Shown here: piece after piece, positions 32,086-43,514 of the stretch
Layout of the letters: every line of letters starts with the position of its first letter
Numbering within the stretch: the first letter of the stretch is position 1
Assembly (NCBI GenBank): GCA_036346375.1
Contig: CM070508.1
Location: 18,978,852-19,042,851 of the forward strand
DNA from: Guadua angustifolia
Lineage: Eukaryota; Streptophyta; Magnoliopsida; Poales; Poaceae
Direction of reading: 5' to 3'
Length of the DNA: 64,000 nt
Program-made: the position numbers and the translations under genes
The notes under the pieces: model-generated
Seen by the model: only the letters and a program-made list of their open reading frames with translations
The model's database searches: none
Told to the model about the DNA's origin: nothing

Positions 32086-33548
32086 GTTTCACGCGCTACA
32101 CTGCGTGCGGCTAGTTTTGATGCATTTAAGTGTTCGGGAAGCAAAATAGATAAACATTTGTACAATATCAAAACATCCATATCTATCCTACATTAGACAA
32201 GCAGACTAATAGATATCAAACAAAAAGATTAATTGACATATAGGCAACGGAACAAATCAGAAATGTTCAGTTTGCACATGGTAAGAAATTCCTTATCGAC
32301 AAAAATCAGAAGATGCCAATCTCATAGTATTTCCAACCCTAATACAGAAGAGTAAAAATGGTAGTAGAATGCATATGGAAGATCTACCAAGACTAATAAT
32401 GCAGATTGCAGTAATGATAAGGCACACATCACCGAAAATGTGAAGTCCTACTGAAGCGAAATGCATTGTTTACCTACATTTGTAACTATCCTTTGTTTGT
32501 CCTGCAGAAACAAAAAGCAAATAAAACATAAAGTTATAATGTTATATTGCTGTTGCAGCTAATGGGATTCGATAAATCTAAATAGCGAAAATGAATCAAA
32601 GATGATAAGCATTAAAAGACAGGAGCTGGCTTGTAAAAAGCATAACCAAACGTATAATAAGAGTAGAAATTACCTGCTAAGAACAATAGCAACATGCTTA
32701 CTATTTGATCTATCAAATTCCAAAAACATGTACAATGGCTGACAATACCAGCTGAAGACTGAAGAGCATGAATTCTTTCAAGACCATAATGTCTACAGAA
32801 AGTCAAAGATACACTAAGCATGCACATACTAATAATCTATGTCCTACCTAACTAAACAAACAATTTTTATTTCTACTATTCTGGCATACTAACTAAAGAA
32901 GTTCCTACATTGAAAAAAAACAATTGACGAAAAGGAAACCAGAGGGGCACCTCTGTGAACAATTTAGCTAAAAGTGAACATAAATAGGTATATGACCATT
33001 TTAGCATGGGAAATACTATTCTTGTAGCATATACCAACCTTCCACTCCAAAGAAGAAAGCACAAAAAACATCGTAGAGAAGTTCAGTAAAATCGAAATTA
33101 AGCAGGAAACATAATCAAATTAAACCCTGGTTTGTCATCGCAAGTTGCATTCTCAGCAAGAATACGTATGACTGATCAATAATAAACGACAGAACTAATT
33201 TAAGCAGAACATGGAAAAAAAACATATGATCATAGCAACAGGAAAGGCATTGGTACATTAGATAACCACATTACAAACAAAAAGAGATCAAGTATAGCAT
33301 ACCTGGCTAATCAATTAGCCTGTATCACTGAAGATTGCATGGTCCACTGTCCCAAGGATGCCTACAAAGTCTGTTTCAGCGGCCATGGTCATACATGTAG
33401 CAAACAGACCCAAAGAAAACATGAACCTCATACCTGGAAATAGCCTAATGGACCAAACAACTCCATGCGTAATTTATCTTTTTGGAGCAAATAGGCAGGA
33501 TTTTAGCTCAATTGCTATGTGTACCATAAGCATTCTTAAGCCTGATAA

Positions 33549-33904
33549 GTATTCCAATTTGCCATGCATAGGAAAAGGAAACATATCTCATGCTTCGAAG
33601 CCTATAGAAATATATCGTGCAGAAGAACAGTCAAAACATGCATGAAACAGCTGCCACTCATGCAGGCACATACATAAAAGCATTCTCAAAAGCGTAAATT
33701 TGTAATCAACAACAACACGAATGAGAGTATTCCAATTTGCCATGCATAGGAAAAGGAAACATATCTCATGCTTCGAAGCCTATAGAAATATATCGTGCAG
33801 AAGAACAGTCAAAATATGCATGAAACAGCTAGCCACTCATGCAGGCACATACATAAAAGCATTCTCAAAAGCGTAAATTTGTAATCAACAACAACACGAA
33901 TGAG
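33549..33904. repeat. 178-bp tandem duplication
   Basis: The unit GTATTCCAATTTGCCATGCA... starts at 33549 and again at 33727. Both copies run through AACAACAACACGAATGAG. I see only about two differences, so the duplication is recent. Confidence 0.92.
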
Positions 33905-34320
33905 GTATGAGAACGTATATAATGGCAGTCCACATTGAAAATAGCTGACATAGAATCAATAATGTGAACTGATCTATTATAGTAAAGAAAGATAGAGGAT
34001 CATCTCAGATACAGATTAGCATCTAAAATGGCCACCACAGGGATGAACTATGCTCATCAATTCAATGTGCTGCAAAATTCTAGGAGGGAATCGGTCATAT
34101 TGCCATGGAGAAAATATCAATACCTGGAAAAGCTGAATACTGGAAGATCTTTTTATATAACAGCACCTTGTTCTATTAGCATGGTAACTCCAGCGATATC
34201 GCTCGGTCGAGTAGCATCTTCTATTAGGCCTAAAAAGTAATTAGTCTAAAGCTTAAACATGAATAGTAGATAACTACATCTAGCTATACCTGCCTATTAA
34301 GCACTCACCAGAAACAGTGT

Positions 34321-35085
34321 AGGGTTTTTTAGAAAATGCTAATGTGAGTTTTTACAGGACTAGCAGCATAGCATGTAAGCAGATTTCACCACATGTGAAG
34401 GCGACAATCCTCTTCTCTACATCGCTGCTTGAACTGACGATCTCTAGACAATAATGAAAGCATTAGTGAGATACATATACCAATAAAACTAAAACTGTAG
34501 GTATATAAAATAATCAAAACTTTGAATGTATAAAATAAGTCAGAAGCAACATGTCTACCTCGAGAAGAAAATATAATAACGCAGTATCATGGTGCATGGA
34601 CCGAAACGTTTTTTCTTTGAATCTGTTGATAGCAGTGGCCACTGCAGGTTTCTTATGAGATTCGATGTTGACAGCAGTAATAAAAACAATAAGAGCAAGA
34701 AGTATATTGCGTTATAATTACCTTATAGGTCTATACACACATAAGAGCGTAGTCGTTTTAAGAAAATGCCATTCTGAGTTTTCACAGGACTGGCAGTGCA
34801 TCATGTGGTTAGATTCCCCCATGCGTTAAGAAGACAATCTTCTTCTCTAGAGTGCTGCTTAAATTGGCGTTCTCTATACAATAACAGAAGCATCAGTAAA
34901 GCATATATACTAATAAACCAGAACTCTGGATATACAAAACGGGTAAAACTCTGAATGTACAAAATGGTCTAGAAGCAACATGTTTATTTCGGAAAGAGAA
35001 AATAAAAGTGCAGCATTGTGATGTATGAATCAAAATGTTTTGCTTTTTCTGAATCTACTAATAGCAACTATTACTGTGGACGCGC
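34321..35085. repeat. Diverged tandem duplication, about 330 bp, spaced about 425 bp
   Basis: The segment from about 34328 (AGAAAATGCTAATGTGAGTT) matches about 34757 (AGAAAATGCCATTCTGAGTT). It stays collinear through AGAAGCAACATGT and a final AATAGCAACTATTACTG-like stretch. Many substitutions indicate an older event. Confidence 0.8.
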
Positions 35086-35894
35086 TGCAAAATTCGATTT
35101 CGATGGCAGAAGTAAAGCAAGCCACGACGATACACGGAGACGGCAGATTCGGGAGGACAAGTTGAAGCGTTTCCACAACAAACCAGCACGCAGCCGACGA
35201 ACAAAAGCAACCGCAAGCTTTCTGCAGAAATTAACCAGACAGATAAGATCAGGAAGTTAATGAACTTTAGTAAAGGTAGTACTCTAGGAATATTACTCAC
35301 AATCTCTTGCAGCAATGATGAACATGAAAGCGATTCATTTGTCAATACCAGCGTTAGCAAGGTCTGGTATATCTACCACAGAAAATGAGAAATCCTACAA
35401 AATGGGAATCATACGCTTTCCGACATAATCATACTACACGGGCACATCAGGGAAAATTCCAACTTAAATATGAGGTGGCATTTCACACCGGCTGTATGCC
35501 AATTAAGTTCTATCTTCATATATTCAGTAGGTTCATATGAATCACATTATTCACTATATTTAGAATTTCATCCTACACAATGAGCACCTAATATGTTGAC
35601 AACTTTCTATATCACCCGCAAACAAGAGATCCATGGGATGCAATATCTCTACTACTATATATACCAGTCTAGGGGCAATAGAAGCATGTCCATTGATATC
35701 ACCAATACAAAAACTCCGCTCCAGACAGACTGATGCAATGCACCAGCACAAAAGATTCAGAGAACAATCATATCACGCATGCTAACCAAGGCATCCACAA
35801 ATCACAAAACAGTAATAATAAGAACAAGATTTACTTATATTCCATTGCAATCAGATTTTATTTTCATGGGGAGCAACATCTGGTGGATGTTGGG

Positions 35895-36125
35895 CAACAA
35901 TAGTATTAGAGAAAGGGATGAGTGTCTCAATAGTGCTCCAACAAAATGCAATTACAGAAATAGTGATTTTGAGTTTTTTAGTCTATGAATAGCCCTGACA
36001 GGTTTTCCTTGCCATGAGAGCACTTGACAAAAATTCGCTCGGCACCAGGATGAGTGTCTCAATAGTGGTCCAAAGTATTAGAGAAAGGGATGAGTGTCTC
36101 AATAGTTCTCCAACAAAATACAATT
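35895..36125. repeat. Short repeats around GGATGAGTGTCTCAATAGT
   Basis: GGATGAGTGTCTCAATAG occurs near 35916, 36047 and 36086. The longer context ATTAGAGAAAGGGATGAGTG...TCCAACAAAAT occurs twice. Confidence 0.85.
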
Positions 36126-36441
36126 ACAGAAATAAACTCATGGTTTGCGTCGAGCAGCTCGGGCAACATCAGCTTCAAAGTTCAAACTGTGAAGGGCTAA
36201 CATACTCATACAGTATAAAGAATTTCAGGTTAAGTACAGTGATATGGCTACATAGAGCCAAAAGGTCTAGACTGACCTTCTTTGTCGAGTTACTTTATCA
36301 GCCATTGAATTTCATTGACACATATCCAACGAAAGACTATAACTTACCACTGTGCCGCAGCGATGACAATAGAATCCAAATTCCTTTATGTAGCTACCCA
36401 GTAACCTCTAGAAAGTTTTCACTATCAATGTTAATAACAAA

Positions 36442-36508
36442 ATAATATGTGTGCTGGCTGAAATGAGAAGCCGCATAATGTGCTGGCTGAAATGAGAAGC
36501 CGCAGAAC
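36442..36508. repeat. Short tandem repeat of about 32 bp
   Basis: TGTGCTGGCTGAAATGAGAAGCCGCA occurs twice in direct succession (about 36451 and 36480), immediately downstream of the split TDBD exon. Confidence 0.85.
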
Positions 36509-36528
36509 AGAGAACAAGGAAAAAGAAC

Positions 36529-36576
36529 TTTTCCACCAACATAGTAGCCAATATCAGTGCCCTCTGGTAAAACACC
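36529..36576 (-). pseudogene. TDBD-gene exon, downstream half (split by gypsy F)
   Basis: Minus-strand reading from the TSD (GGTGT on this strand) gives GVLPEGTDIGYYVGGK and then a donor AAAA|GTTCTT. It joins in frame to 48289-48327 (DKGLHKLVFMS) if element F and one TSD copy are removed. The joined reading resembles the plant TDBD (Tify-domain-binding, PF16135) consensus of PHD-finger/acetyltransferase proteins related to IDM1. Confidence 0.78.
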
Positions 36577-37687
36577 TGTCGGTGTTTCGTATGATCGGCA
36601 AGTGAATTTGTAGGTGTAGGGGGTCACGCGTTCCCTCTCCTTGAATGGTTAGACGCAGGGAGTCCAAGATTTATACTGGTTCGGGCCGAATATCCCTACG
36701 TCCAGTTCGCGGTGGTGGCGTTTGTGTTGCTATAGAGGTGCAGCAGGCCGCACGGGGTTACAAGCGAGAGCTCAAGATAGGCCTTGAGCGCCCGTCCGAG
36801 TGAGAGAAGTGAGGGGTCGGAGGCTCGGGAGCTAGGAGCGTTCGCCTGAGTCAAATGATGGACTCAATCACGAAGTGTGGGTTGGTTATCAGCTGGAGAG
36901 AGCTGCCCTTCCCGGAGGGCCCTGCCTCCCTTTATATAGGCGGAGAGGGCAGGTTACACGGGAGTTTAGGAAAAGGGTGAGGGTATGCAGCGTCCGGGAG
37001 TCGCGGTCTTGACCTTAGTGGTAGACAGTTCTGTTGCCCCACGTCGGTCGATGAGACACAATGGATAGTACTCCGTTGGGAAGGTCTTGCGCTTTGCCCT
37101 CTGGGCTGTCGAGACGGAGGCGGTGCGAAGGCAGTGCTTGACTCGGGCGGCCCGGCCGACCGCCTAGGAAGAACCTCCTATCCCATCATAGCCATCATGT
37201 CCGTGGGGCAGGCGGCCAGCTTCCCGTCATCTGCCGACGTGGCGAGGTCACTAGGTCGAAGCTCGTTGGGGCTCTGCTGAGGCCAGTCGAACCTGCGGAG
37301 GCGTCAGACTCTGATGCAGGTCGGAGCTGTGGGAGCCGGACTGGGTCGGTCGGGCCAGCGTGGAGTCTTGGGACGGGTCGGGTCGAACTGCGGGGCACCG
37401 GACCCAGAGCCTGGTCGGAGTCTTCTCGGTGGGCTGGATTGAGGCCGGAGATCTTTCAGGACCCGACGAAGCATTCGGTTGAGGTTGGGCCCAGGATGGC
37501 CCATTGGGAATTCCGGCCAACGTTTGGCGATAATCCCATCTGCGAGGGACGGCGACTTGGGCAGCGCTTCCTTCGATGCTCTGCGTCGTTGCCGACCGCA
37601 TCGCCATGTCCGAATGGCAGAGAGAGAAGCGATCTTGAAATAGATGTATGCTTTGCTGTGGGGTACCCCTGGTACGAGTATTCGTCA
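36577..37687 (-). repeat. 3' LTR of gypsy F
   Basis: Direct repeat of 47179-48288 with scattered substitutions and indels. A TATA-like TATATAAA lies on the minus strand near 36938-36931. Confidence 0.92.
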
Positions 37688-39570
37688 GGAGCCCCCGGGG
37701 CCGTTCGGGAACACGTGCGTTCCTGAATGGCCCGGTACCTTTGACAGCGCGATCTTCTTGGTGGACATGGTGGTGCCGCAGCTTCCGACGCCCGTATTTA
37801 TTGGAGCCTGTTCGGCTATTGTGCCTCCAGCATATAAGGGCAGTATGGTCACAGGTATTTGGGGCAGTCACCTGCTGCTCAAATCCCTGCTGCTCCGTAC
37901 TCCTTAGCCTCCCCTGGACTTCGGATGGCCGAGTTGACGCTCAACTTCGGAGATGAGGCGCCGCCGATGCCTACGGAAGAGGAAGCCCTTCTGGCGAAGC
38001 TATGGGGCGACTTCGACCTCGCCATGGCTGAGTGGGCCGAGTAGGACGCCGCCGCCCGTGACGCCGCCGTCGTGGATGCGCTGATTGATGTCGTCCCGAG
38101 GCTTCGCAGGGTGAGGGATGCTCTCATTGAGGCGGTCGGGCGCGCGCGCGGTGCTTAGACTCACGCCTCGTCTCAATGGCTTGACTGTAGTGCCGCAAGT
38201 AGCAACCATGTGTAACTTGTGTGCCATATGAATGCCGTCGGACTTTGGTTGTTGGTTGGGTCCGACCGACCTGGTCGGCCATCTTGGCCCGGTGCGCGCG
38301 AGTGCACCCGGTGGGTGTAGCCCCCGAGCCCCCGAGCGGGTCGTAGAGCTGGTCGGGGGGTTACCTGGATCGGTGAAGATTGATCGGGTGAGGCGAGTGG
38401 ACTCGTTCGGTCGAACCCTCCGACATGCTTGTTCAATTCGGGCGGCGAAGTCCGACCAACTTGATCGGTAAGACCCGACTGACTGGAGTTAGTCAGCTTT
38501 GAGCCTCCAAATGGATCGGAAGGTAGCCTTGGTCGGCGGGATCCGGCCGAGTCGGTCGACCGGACCCGTCCGAGTGCGCGCGAGCGCATCCGGTGGATGT
38601 AGCCCCCGGGCAGGTTGGAGAGCTGGCCAGGGGGTTTCTTTGGTCGGAACGCTGATTTTACGTCTCATCCGGACGTGGTACCAGTCGGCAGGGATGCCCG
38701 AGCGCTCGTTTTACGCCGTAGCTAGACGCGGCCTCGCGTGCAGGAATTAAATGCGAAGGGGAATGATTGGGAGAGATACGTCTCACCAGCGGCGCGACGT
38801 GGCGGCCTGACGTGATGGGCGGTGCTTCAACCGAAGCGATGTCCGCTTGACCAACGTCCGATCGGTCGACGCTTGTCCGGCTGGTGCATGTAGACCCAGT
38901 GCGCAGAGTGCTTGGGCATGCTCCTGCCTCTGCAATTGGCGCCTCTTTGCCTTCGCTTTTCCGCTTCTAGAATCTGGTGGCACAGATGCGTTCCCGACCG
39001 AGCCGTGGTCGCATACTGCCTGACACTTCCTTCTACCGCAAAAGCACTTGTTTTGAGACCGTAGCCGCCAGGGCGTAGGCCGTAATACTTGGGTCGAAAG
39101 GGTTATCGCCTGGGGGAACCACATGGCCAGTCGGGTTGCCAACCCGCGTAAGCGTGTGAACTTGTAGCCCCCGAGCGGTGCGTGGCGACCAAGCTTGTGG
39201 TCGGCACACAGCGCATGAACTCGGGGGTGGGGGGTGAATCACCTTAACTTTTGCTCCTCATGTTGGAGACGTTGTGGCCATTGGGACCCATCACTTGGCT
39301 GTCCACCAGGGTGGCGAGGTAACGGGCTTCTCGCGATTTTGGGGCGCGCGCAGTTCGCGAACCTTTTGCCGTGTCGTCGGCGGCCGATCGGCCAGAGGCG
39401 GCGAAGAGCAGCAGCTGCTCTGCGGCGAGTCCTTCCGCCCCTATTTGTCGCGCCGCATTTTAATGCGAAGTGGAGGGAGTGGAGAGAATGCGTCCCGTAA
39501 TGCAGGATGTGGAGTTAATCGCGCGCGGCGCCTTCTGGCCGGCGGCGCCGCTTAGGCGCTCCGTCCGCCT
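37688..39570 (+). other. Spacer of gypsy F with a small antisense frame
   Basis: Next to the 3' LTR is the polypurine-like GGGGGCTCC (minus strand). A plus-strand frame at 37925-38158 starts MAELTLNFGDEAPPMPTEEE. It has one in-frame TAG at 38042 and ends at 38156-38158. It reads as acidic, helical protein and may be the 3' exon of another antisense gene. Repeats of CCGGTGGGTGTAGCCCCCGA type occur at 38308 and 38588. The rest is non-coding by eye. Confidence 0.4.
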
Positions 39571-39575
39571 CTGCA

Positions 39576-39583
39576 TATATATA
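39576..39583 (+). promoter_or_regulatory. TATA-like box of the antisense unit in gypsy F
   Basis: CTGCATATATATAGCGAGGG on the plus strand places TATATATA 106 bp before the first ATG of the antisense ORF (39689). It opposes the gag-pol direction and lies outside the LTR, suggesting an internal antisense promoter. Confidence 0.45.
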
Positions 39584-39688
39584 GCGAGGGCATGAGGCGG
39601 GCACGCCCGGCCGATTGTCTTCGCTTGCTTGTCGTTCCGCGCTCTCCTTTGACACAAAAGGGGGCGGCTCTTGCACTTTGGATCGACG

Positions 39689-40338
39689 AATGGCGAGCGG
39701 CGGCGACGATCGGAGAGCCAAAAGGGGCGACAGCGAGACCCGGAGTTCGGACCCAAGAGGCCCGTCTTTGGCTGGGTCCTCGCCACCGCCTCGAAGCGAG
39801 TCACTCTGCCCTCGTTGATCTTCCGCATCAGGAACCCTCTTGCGGAGTGAGTCCCTCTCGCTTGGTCTTGGTACGGCTTTGACCTTGTCTTATTGTCGCT
39901 GAGCTGTTTCTTTTTTCTCTCAGTGCTTCTAGTTCGGGCTCGTGCCAACAATCCGCGACGCCGCCGACGGCCGCCGCGGTGGGGGAGGCGGATGTTGCCC
40001 GAGCGGCCTCCAACGCCCTCCTGTTTGCTGCGGGTGGCCCTCCCGGGCGGGGTGGCCGGGCGGCGGATCTGGCGACCACGCTGACGAGGCTGAAGGCCTC
40101 CTTCGACGTCCAGGCCGCAAGGGCCGCTTCCCACGAGGCGGATGCGCTGTGGTAGCGGGCCCAATGTCGGGCCACGGAGGAGGAGCTCTCCAAGACGCGC
40201 GAGGAGATTTTGGCGCTACGGGCTCGGGCCGAAGTGGCCGAGGAGGAGCTCACGAAAACGCACGAGGAGGTGGCGCCACTGCGGGCTCGGGCCATGGACC
40301 TCGGGGAGGAGCTGGCCAGGCTGCACGCGGAGCGCTAG
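39689..40338 (+). pseudogene. Antisense coiled-coil ORF of gypsy F, probably spliced
   Basis: The plus strand starts MASGGDDRRAKRGDSETRSS at 39689. A canonical donor GGA|GTGAGT (39846) and acceptor TTTTTTCTCTCAG (39923) bracket a short intron. After it the frame to the TAG at 40336 reads VGEADVARAASNALLF, TTLTRLKASFDVQAARAAS, EEELSKTREEILALRARAE and VAEEELTKTHEEVAPL: clear coiled-coil heptads. One in-frame stop (TAG at 40153) and a stop in the first exon (39818) indicate decay or alternative splicing. A comparable frame lies in gypsy C. The function of these Tat-lineage antisense genes is not known. Confidence 0.55.
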
Positions 40339-40342
40339 ACCT

Positions 40343-41234
40343 CGTGCGAGAACCTTCTATCAAGCTCCTTGACCTTTGAGAGCATGGGCGGGGCACTCGA
40401 GCCAGGAGTCTTGGTGAACCATCCTTTGGAGGATCTTGCGTCATGATTCGCCTTGACCTCTCCCGGTGGCGGGCGATACTGGCCGACCTTCCGCGCCTTG
40501 CGTGGCGCTCACCGAGAGGCGGAGAGTTGTTGTCGGCGTGGCGGAATCGTCTTGGCGGTGGGCGGCCGCGCCTCCCTTAATCAATGGCGGCCATCGCCGG
40601 ATCGATCGGCGGACGCGAACAAGGTGCAGGCACGAAAGCGAACGGCGGAGGCGGTGGCGGGGCTTGGCGCGATCGTGGCGTGGCGGCGGCAGCTCCGCTA
40701 TCGATGATGACCGCCGGATGATCCTCGGTGGCGGTTCCGCTTTTGTTTTTGTAGGATGCAGTGCATGTATATTCCATGTTGTGAACCTTGGGGGCTTCGC
40801 TTGATATTTTGCATTTCTCGTGACATGAGCGTTCGTCGAGCAACCGTAGCCCTTGAGGATCGCTGGGATTTTTAGGGCGTAGGTTGCAGCGTTAACGCTT
40901 CGAGGAAAATGCAAGAATAGCAAGGGATTCCGCCACCCGAAGACGTGTCCCGGATCGGTCACGGATCGCATCGTGTGGGTACTTCCTTCTTTCGCAAAGT
41001 GCTACTTAGAATCAGCACGTAGGGCGAGGGCGTAAGTAGCATTTGGGTCAATTGGGTTACTGCTTCGCGAGGATCAATGGCGATTAGTCTTATTGTCTTA
41101 AGTAGATATCTGAAGGAAGCCCGGGCCATGCGTGAGGACCAGGGTGCAGTCGGCACGCATTGCCCCGAGCCCGGGGAATTCGATGGGAACGCGAGGATAA
41201 AGATGAAATTTAAGGGTAGAACCTCCTTAACTTC
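40343..41234. other. Spacer between antisense ORF and integrase of gypsy F
   Basis: No conserved domain on either strand. Long GC-rich frames at 40440-40970 on both strands look like shadows. The end of the pol frame and the ends of both transcripts should converge here. Confidence 0.4.
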
Positions 41235-42110
41235 TCAATATTCCAGGCGTTGGATACAATGTTTCCATCGGCGTCTTTGAGTCGAAAAGTACCGCGTTGG
41301 AGGACTTCCACAATGGTGAATGGCCCCTCCCACGGAGGGGTCAGCTTGTGTCTGCCGACGTTGGATTGAACCTGACGCAGGACCAGGTCGCCAATGTTGA
41401 AGGACCTTCCGTGGACCTGACGACCATGGTAGCGTCACAGCGTCTGCTGGTACTTGGCCGACCGCAGAACGGCCACGTCGCGCGCCTCGTCGAGTTGGTC
41501 GATGGCGTCTTGTTCCGCGCTGAGCCCTTGCATCTCGGTGAAGGCTTGCAGTCTTGGGGCGCCGTACTGTGTCGGTTAGCGGGGCAACCGGCGCGAACAC
41601 GGGAAGAACGGTGTAAACCCGGTCGTCGGGTTGGTGTAGTCCGCGAGCTCGAGCGGACGGAGGGCTCTCGCGCCCATCGCCCGCAATTTCTTGATCGGTG
41701 AAGATTCGTTATAAGCCCTTGGAGGATCATGCCGTTCACCCGCTCGACCTGGCCGTTGGTCCTCAGGTGGGCCACAGCTACCCAGTCGACGCGGATGTTG
41801 AAGTCGTCGTAGAACTCAAGGAACTCCTTCCCCGTGAACTGCGTTCCGTTATCGGTGATGATGGAGTTCGGGACTCCAAACCGATAAGCGATGTCGCGGA
41901 AGAAGTTTTCCTTTGCACGAAGTGATGGTGGCGGCCGCAGCTTCTATCCACTTGGTGAACTTGTCCACCGACGACCCAGTGAGTCAAGCCTCGGCGCTTT
42001 TTGAAGGCCCCGACCAGATCGAGTCCCCAAACGGCGAATGGCGGTGATGGGGATCATCGCAAGGCTTGTCTTGGGAGATCGTCTCAAGACAAAAAGCAGC
42101 ACCTTCGCAG
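41235..42110 (-). pseudogene. Integrase of gypsy F
   Basis: The minus strand reads FGVPNSIITDNGTQF, KEFLEFYDDFNIRVDW, then HLRTNGQVERVNGMILQGL. These are the rve core, with the second catalytic D in TDNGTQF and the E in QVERVN. Upstream, around 41.95 kb, CGRHHHF and nearby pieces are out of frame, so the first catalytic D is not cleanly readable. The downstream C-terminal region to 41235 is frameshifted. Confidence 0.85.
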
Positions 42111-42449
42111 TCGCACAATTTACTCGGCATCGGCCATGGCGGTTAATAATAAAAGCCTTGGCGAAGGCTTTCCCACGAGGAACGCGGCGCGGCATGGTGG
42201 CCGCAGATCCGGCGTGGGCGTCGGCGAGAAGCTGCTTCTCTTGGTCGCCGGAGCGCGCGACGGAGGATCCGGAGAACTCCTCTTGTAGAGATCTCGTTCG
42301 ACTAGGACGAAGGACTTCGCCTGCCGAGCGAGGCGTCGGGCCTCGGTTGGGTCGGCGGGGAGTGATCCGTCCGTCAACCGGTCGACGAAGGGCTTTCTCG
42401 ATCGACTTCGCCACGAGCACGCCGTGGCTCGACGAAAAGGTCCGCGTCG

Positions 42450-43505
42450 ACCGCCCGGTGATAAAGCGGATGCACCTGGCTGCTCGGTCGGTGGGTCCAG
42501 TCGAACGGAGGGCTCACGGAGGTCGGAGACGAAGATCCCGAATGGGATCGGTCCCCTGCTGGAGGCAAGGTTGGCCAGGTAGTCGGCTTCTCCGTTGTAG
42601 CGTCGGTAGCTATGATGAAGCTCGAAACCTTTGAACCTTTCTTCGAGTTTGCGTACCTCCCGGCAGTATGCCGCCATGCGGGCGTCACGAGGCTCTGAAG
42701 CCTTCATGACTTGGTCGACGACAAGCTTGGAGTCGCCATGCACGTAGAGTCGACGCGCGCCGAGGTCTGTAGCGATCCGGAGACCGTTGACGAGTGCTTC
42801 GTATTCGGCGACATTGTTGGTTGCGTCGAAGAGTAATCGGATGGCGTACTGGAGTTTATTCCCGAGCGGGGAAACAAGGACGACCCCAACACCCGCTCCA
42901 TTTTTGGTGTAAGACCCGTCGAAGTACATCGTCCAGTACTCAGGGTCTTCGAGCACCGGTGGCGCCTGGGTTTCGGTCCATTCGGCGATGAAGTCGGCCA
43001 AGACCTGCGACTTGATCACCGTCCGGGGGACGTATGATATGTCGTGTCCGTTGAGTTCGAGTGCCCACTTGGCGATTCTTCCAGAGGCATCGCGGTAGCG
43101 GACGATCTCTCCGAGCGGTGAAGAAGTCACCACAGAGACGGGGTGCCGGCCGAAGTAGTGGACCAACTTCCGCATCGTGATGAGCACCGCATAGAGCAGC
43201 TTCTGCACCTGCGGGTACCGGGCCTTGGACTCGGAGAGCACTTCATTGATGAAGTACACGGGTCGCTGCACTTTGAGCACATGGCCTTCTTCGGCTCGCT
43301 CCACGACGAGCGCCGCGCTAACGACCTGGGTCGTGGCGGCGATGTAGAGGAGGAGCGGCTCCTCCGGCGCCTGGGCGACCAAAGACCGGAGGTGAAGTCG
43401 AGAATGCCTTGATCGGTTGAGGGCTTCACGGGCTTCTGCGTCGGTGAAGTGATCGGACTTCTGGCGGCTTGTAGAGCGGCATTCGCGTTCGCCGAGGCGA
43501 GACAC
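42450..43505 (-). pseudogene. Dual RNase H region of gypsy F
   Basis: The open minus-strand frame first shows a gypsy-type RNase H (LLLYIAATTQVVSAALV, QRPVYFINEVLSESKARYP, YFGRHPVSVVTSSPLGEIV). After the connector RIAKWALELNGHDISYVP comes a second, archaeal-type RNase H (MYFDGSYTKNGAGVGVVLV, NNVAEYEALVNGLRIA, LYVHGDSKLVVDQV, YNGEADYLANLAS). The four acidic catalytic positions (D, E, D, D) of the second domain are present. Two tandem RNase H domains are diagnostic of the Tat lineage. Confidence 0.9.
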
Positions 43506-43514
43506 GAAAGCAGC

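Larger units (their letters stand above)
32086..36528. other. AT-rich region without recognised exons
   Basis: It lies between the end of copy 3 and the split TDBD exon. Several sites look like minus-strand splice donors (CCAG|GTAT near 33301, 33439 and 34120), but I find no PHD-finger or acetyltransferase exon on the minus strand, although the TDBD gene should continue here. A short basic plus-strand frame (35018-35260) is not recognised. Several local duplications are listed separately. Confidence 0.45.

Noticed and set aside
39460..40295. Minus-strand ORFs of 234 and 155 codons in gypsy F
   Set aside because: The plus strand here has TATA, splice signals and coiled-coil heptads; the minus-strand frames are low-complexity and lie beyond integrase.
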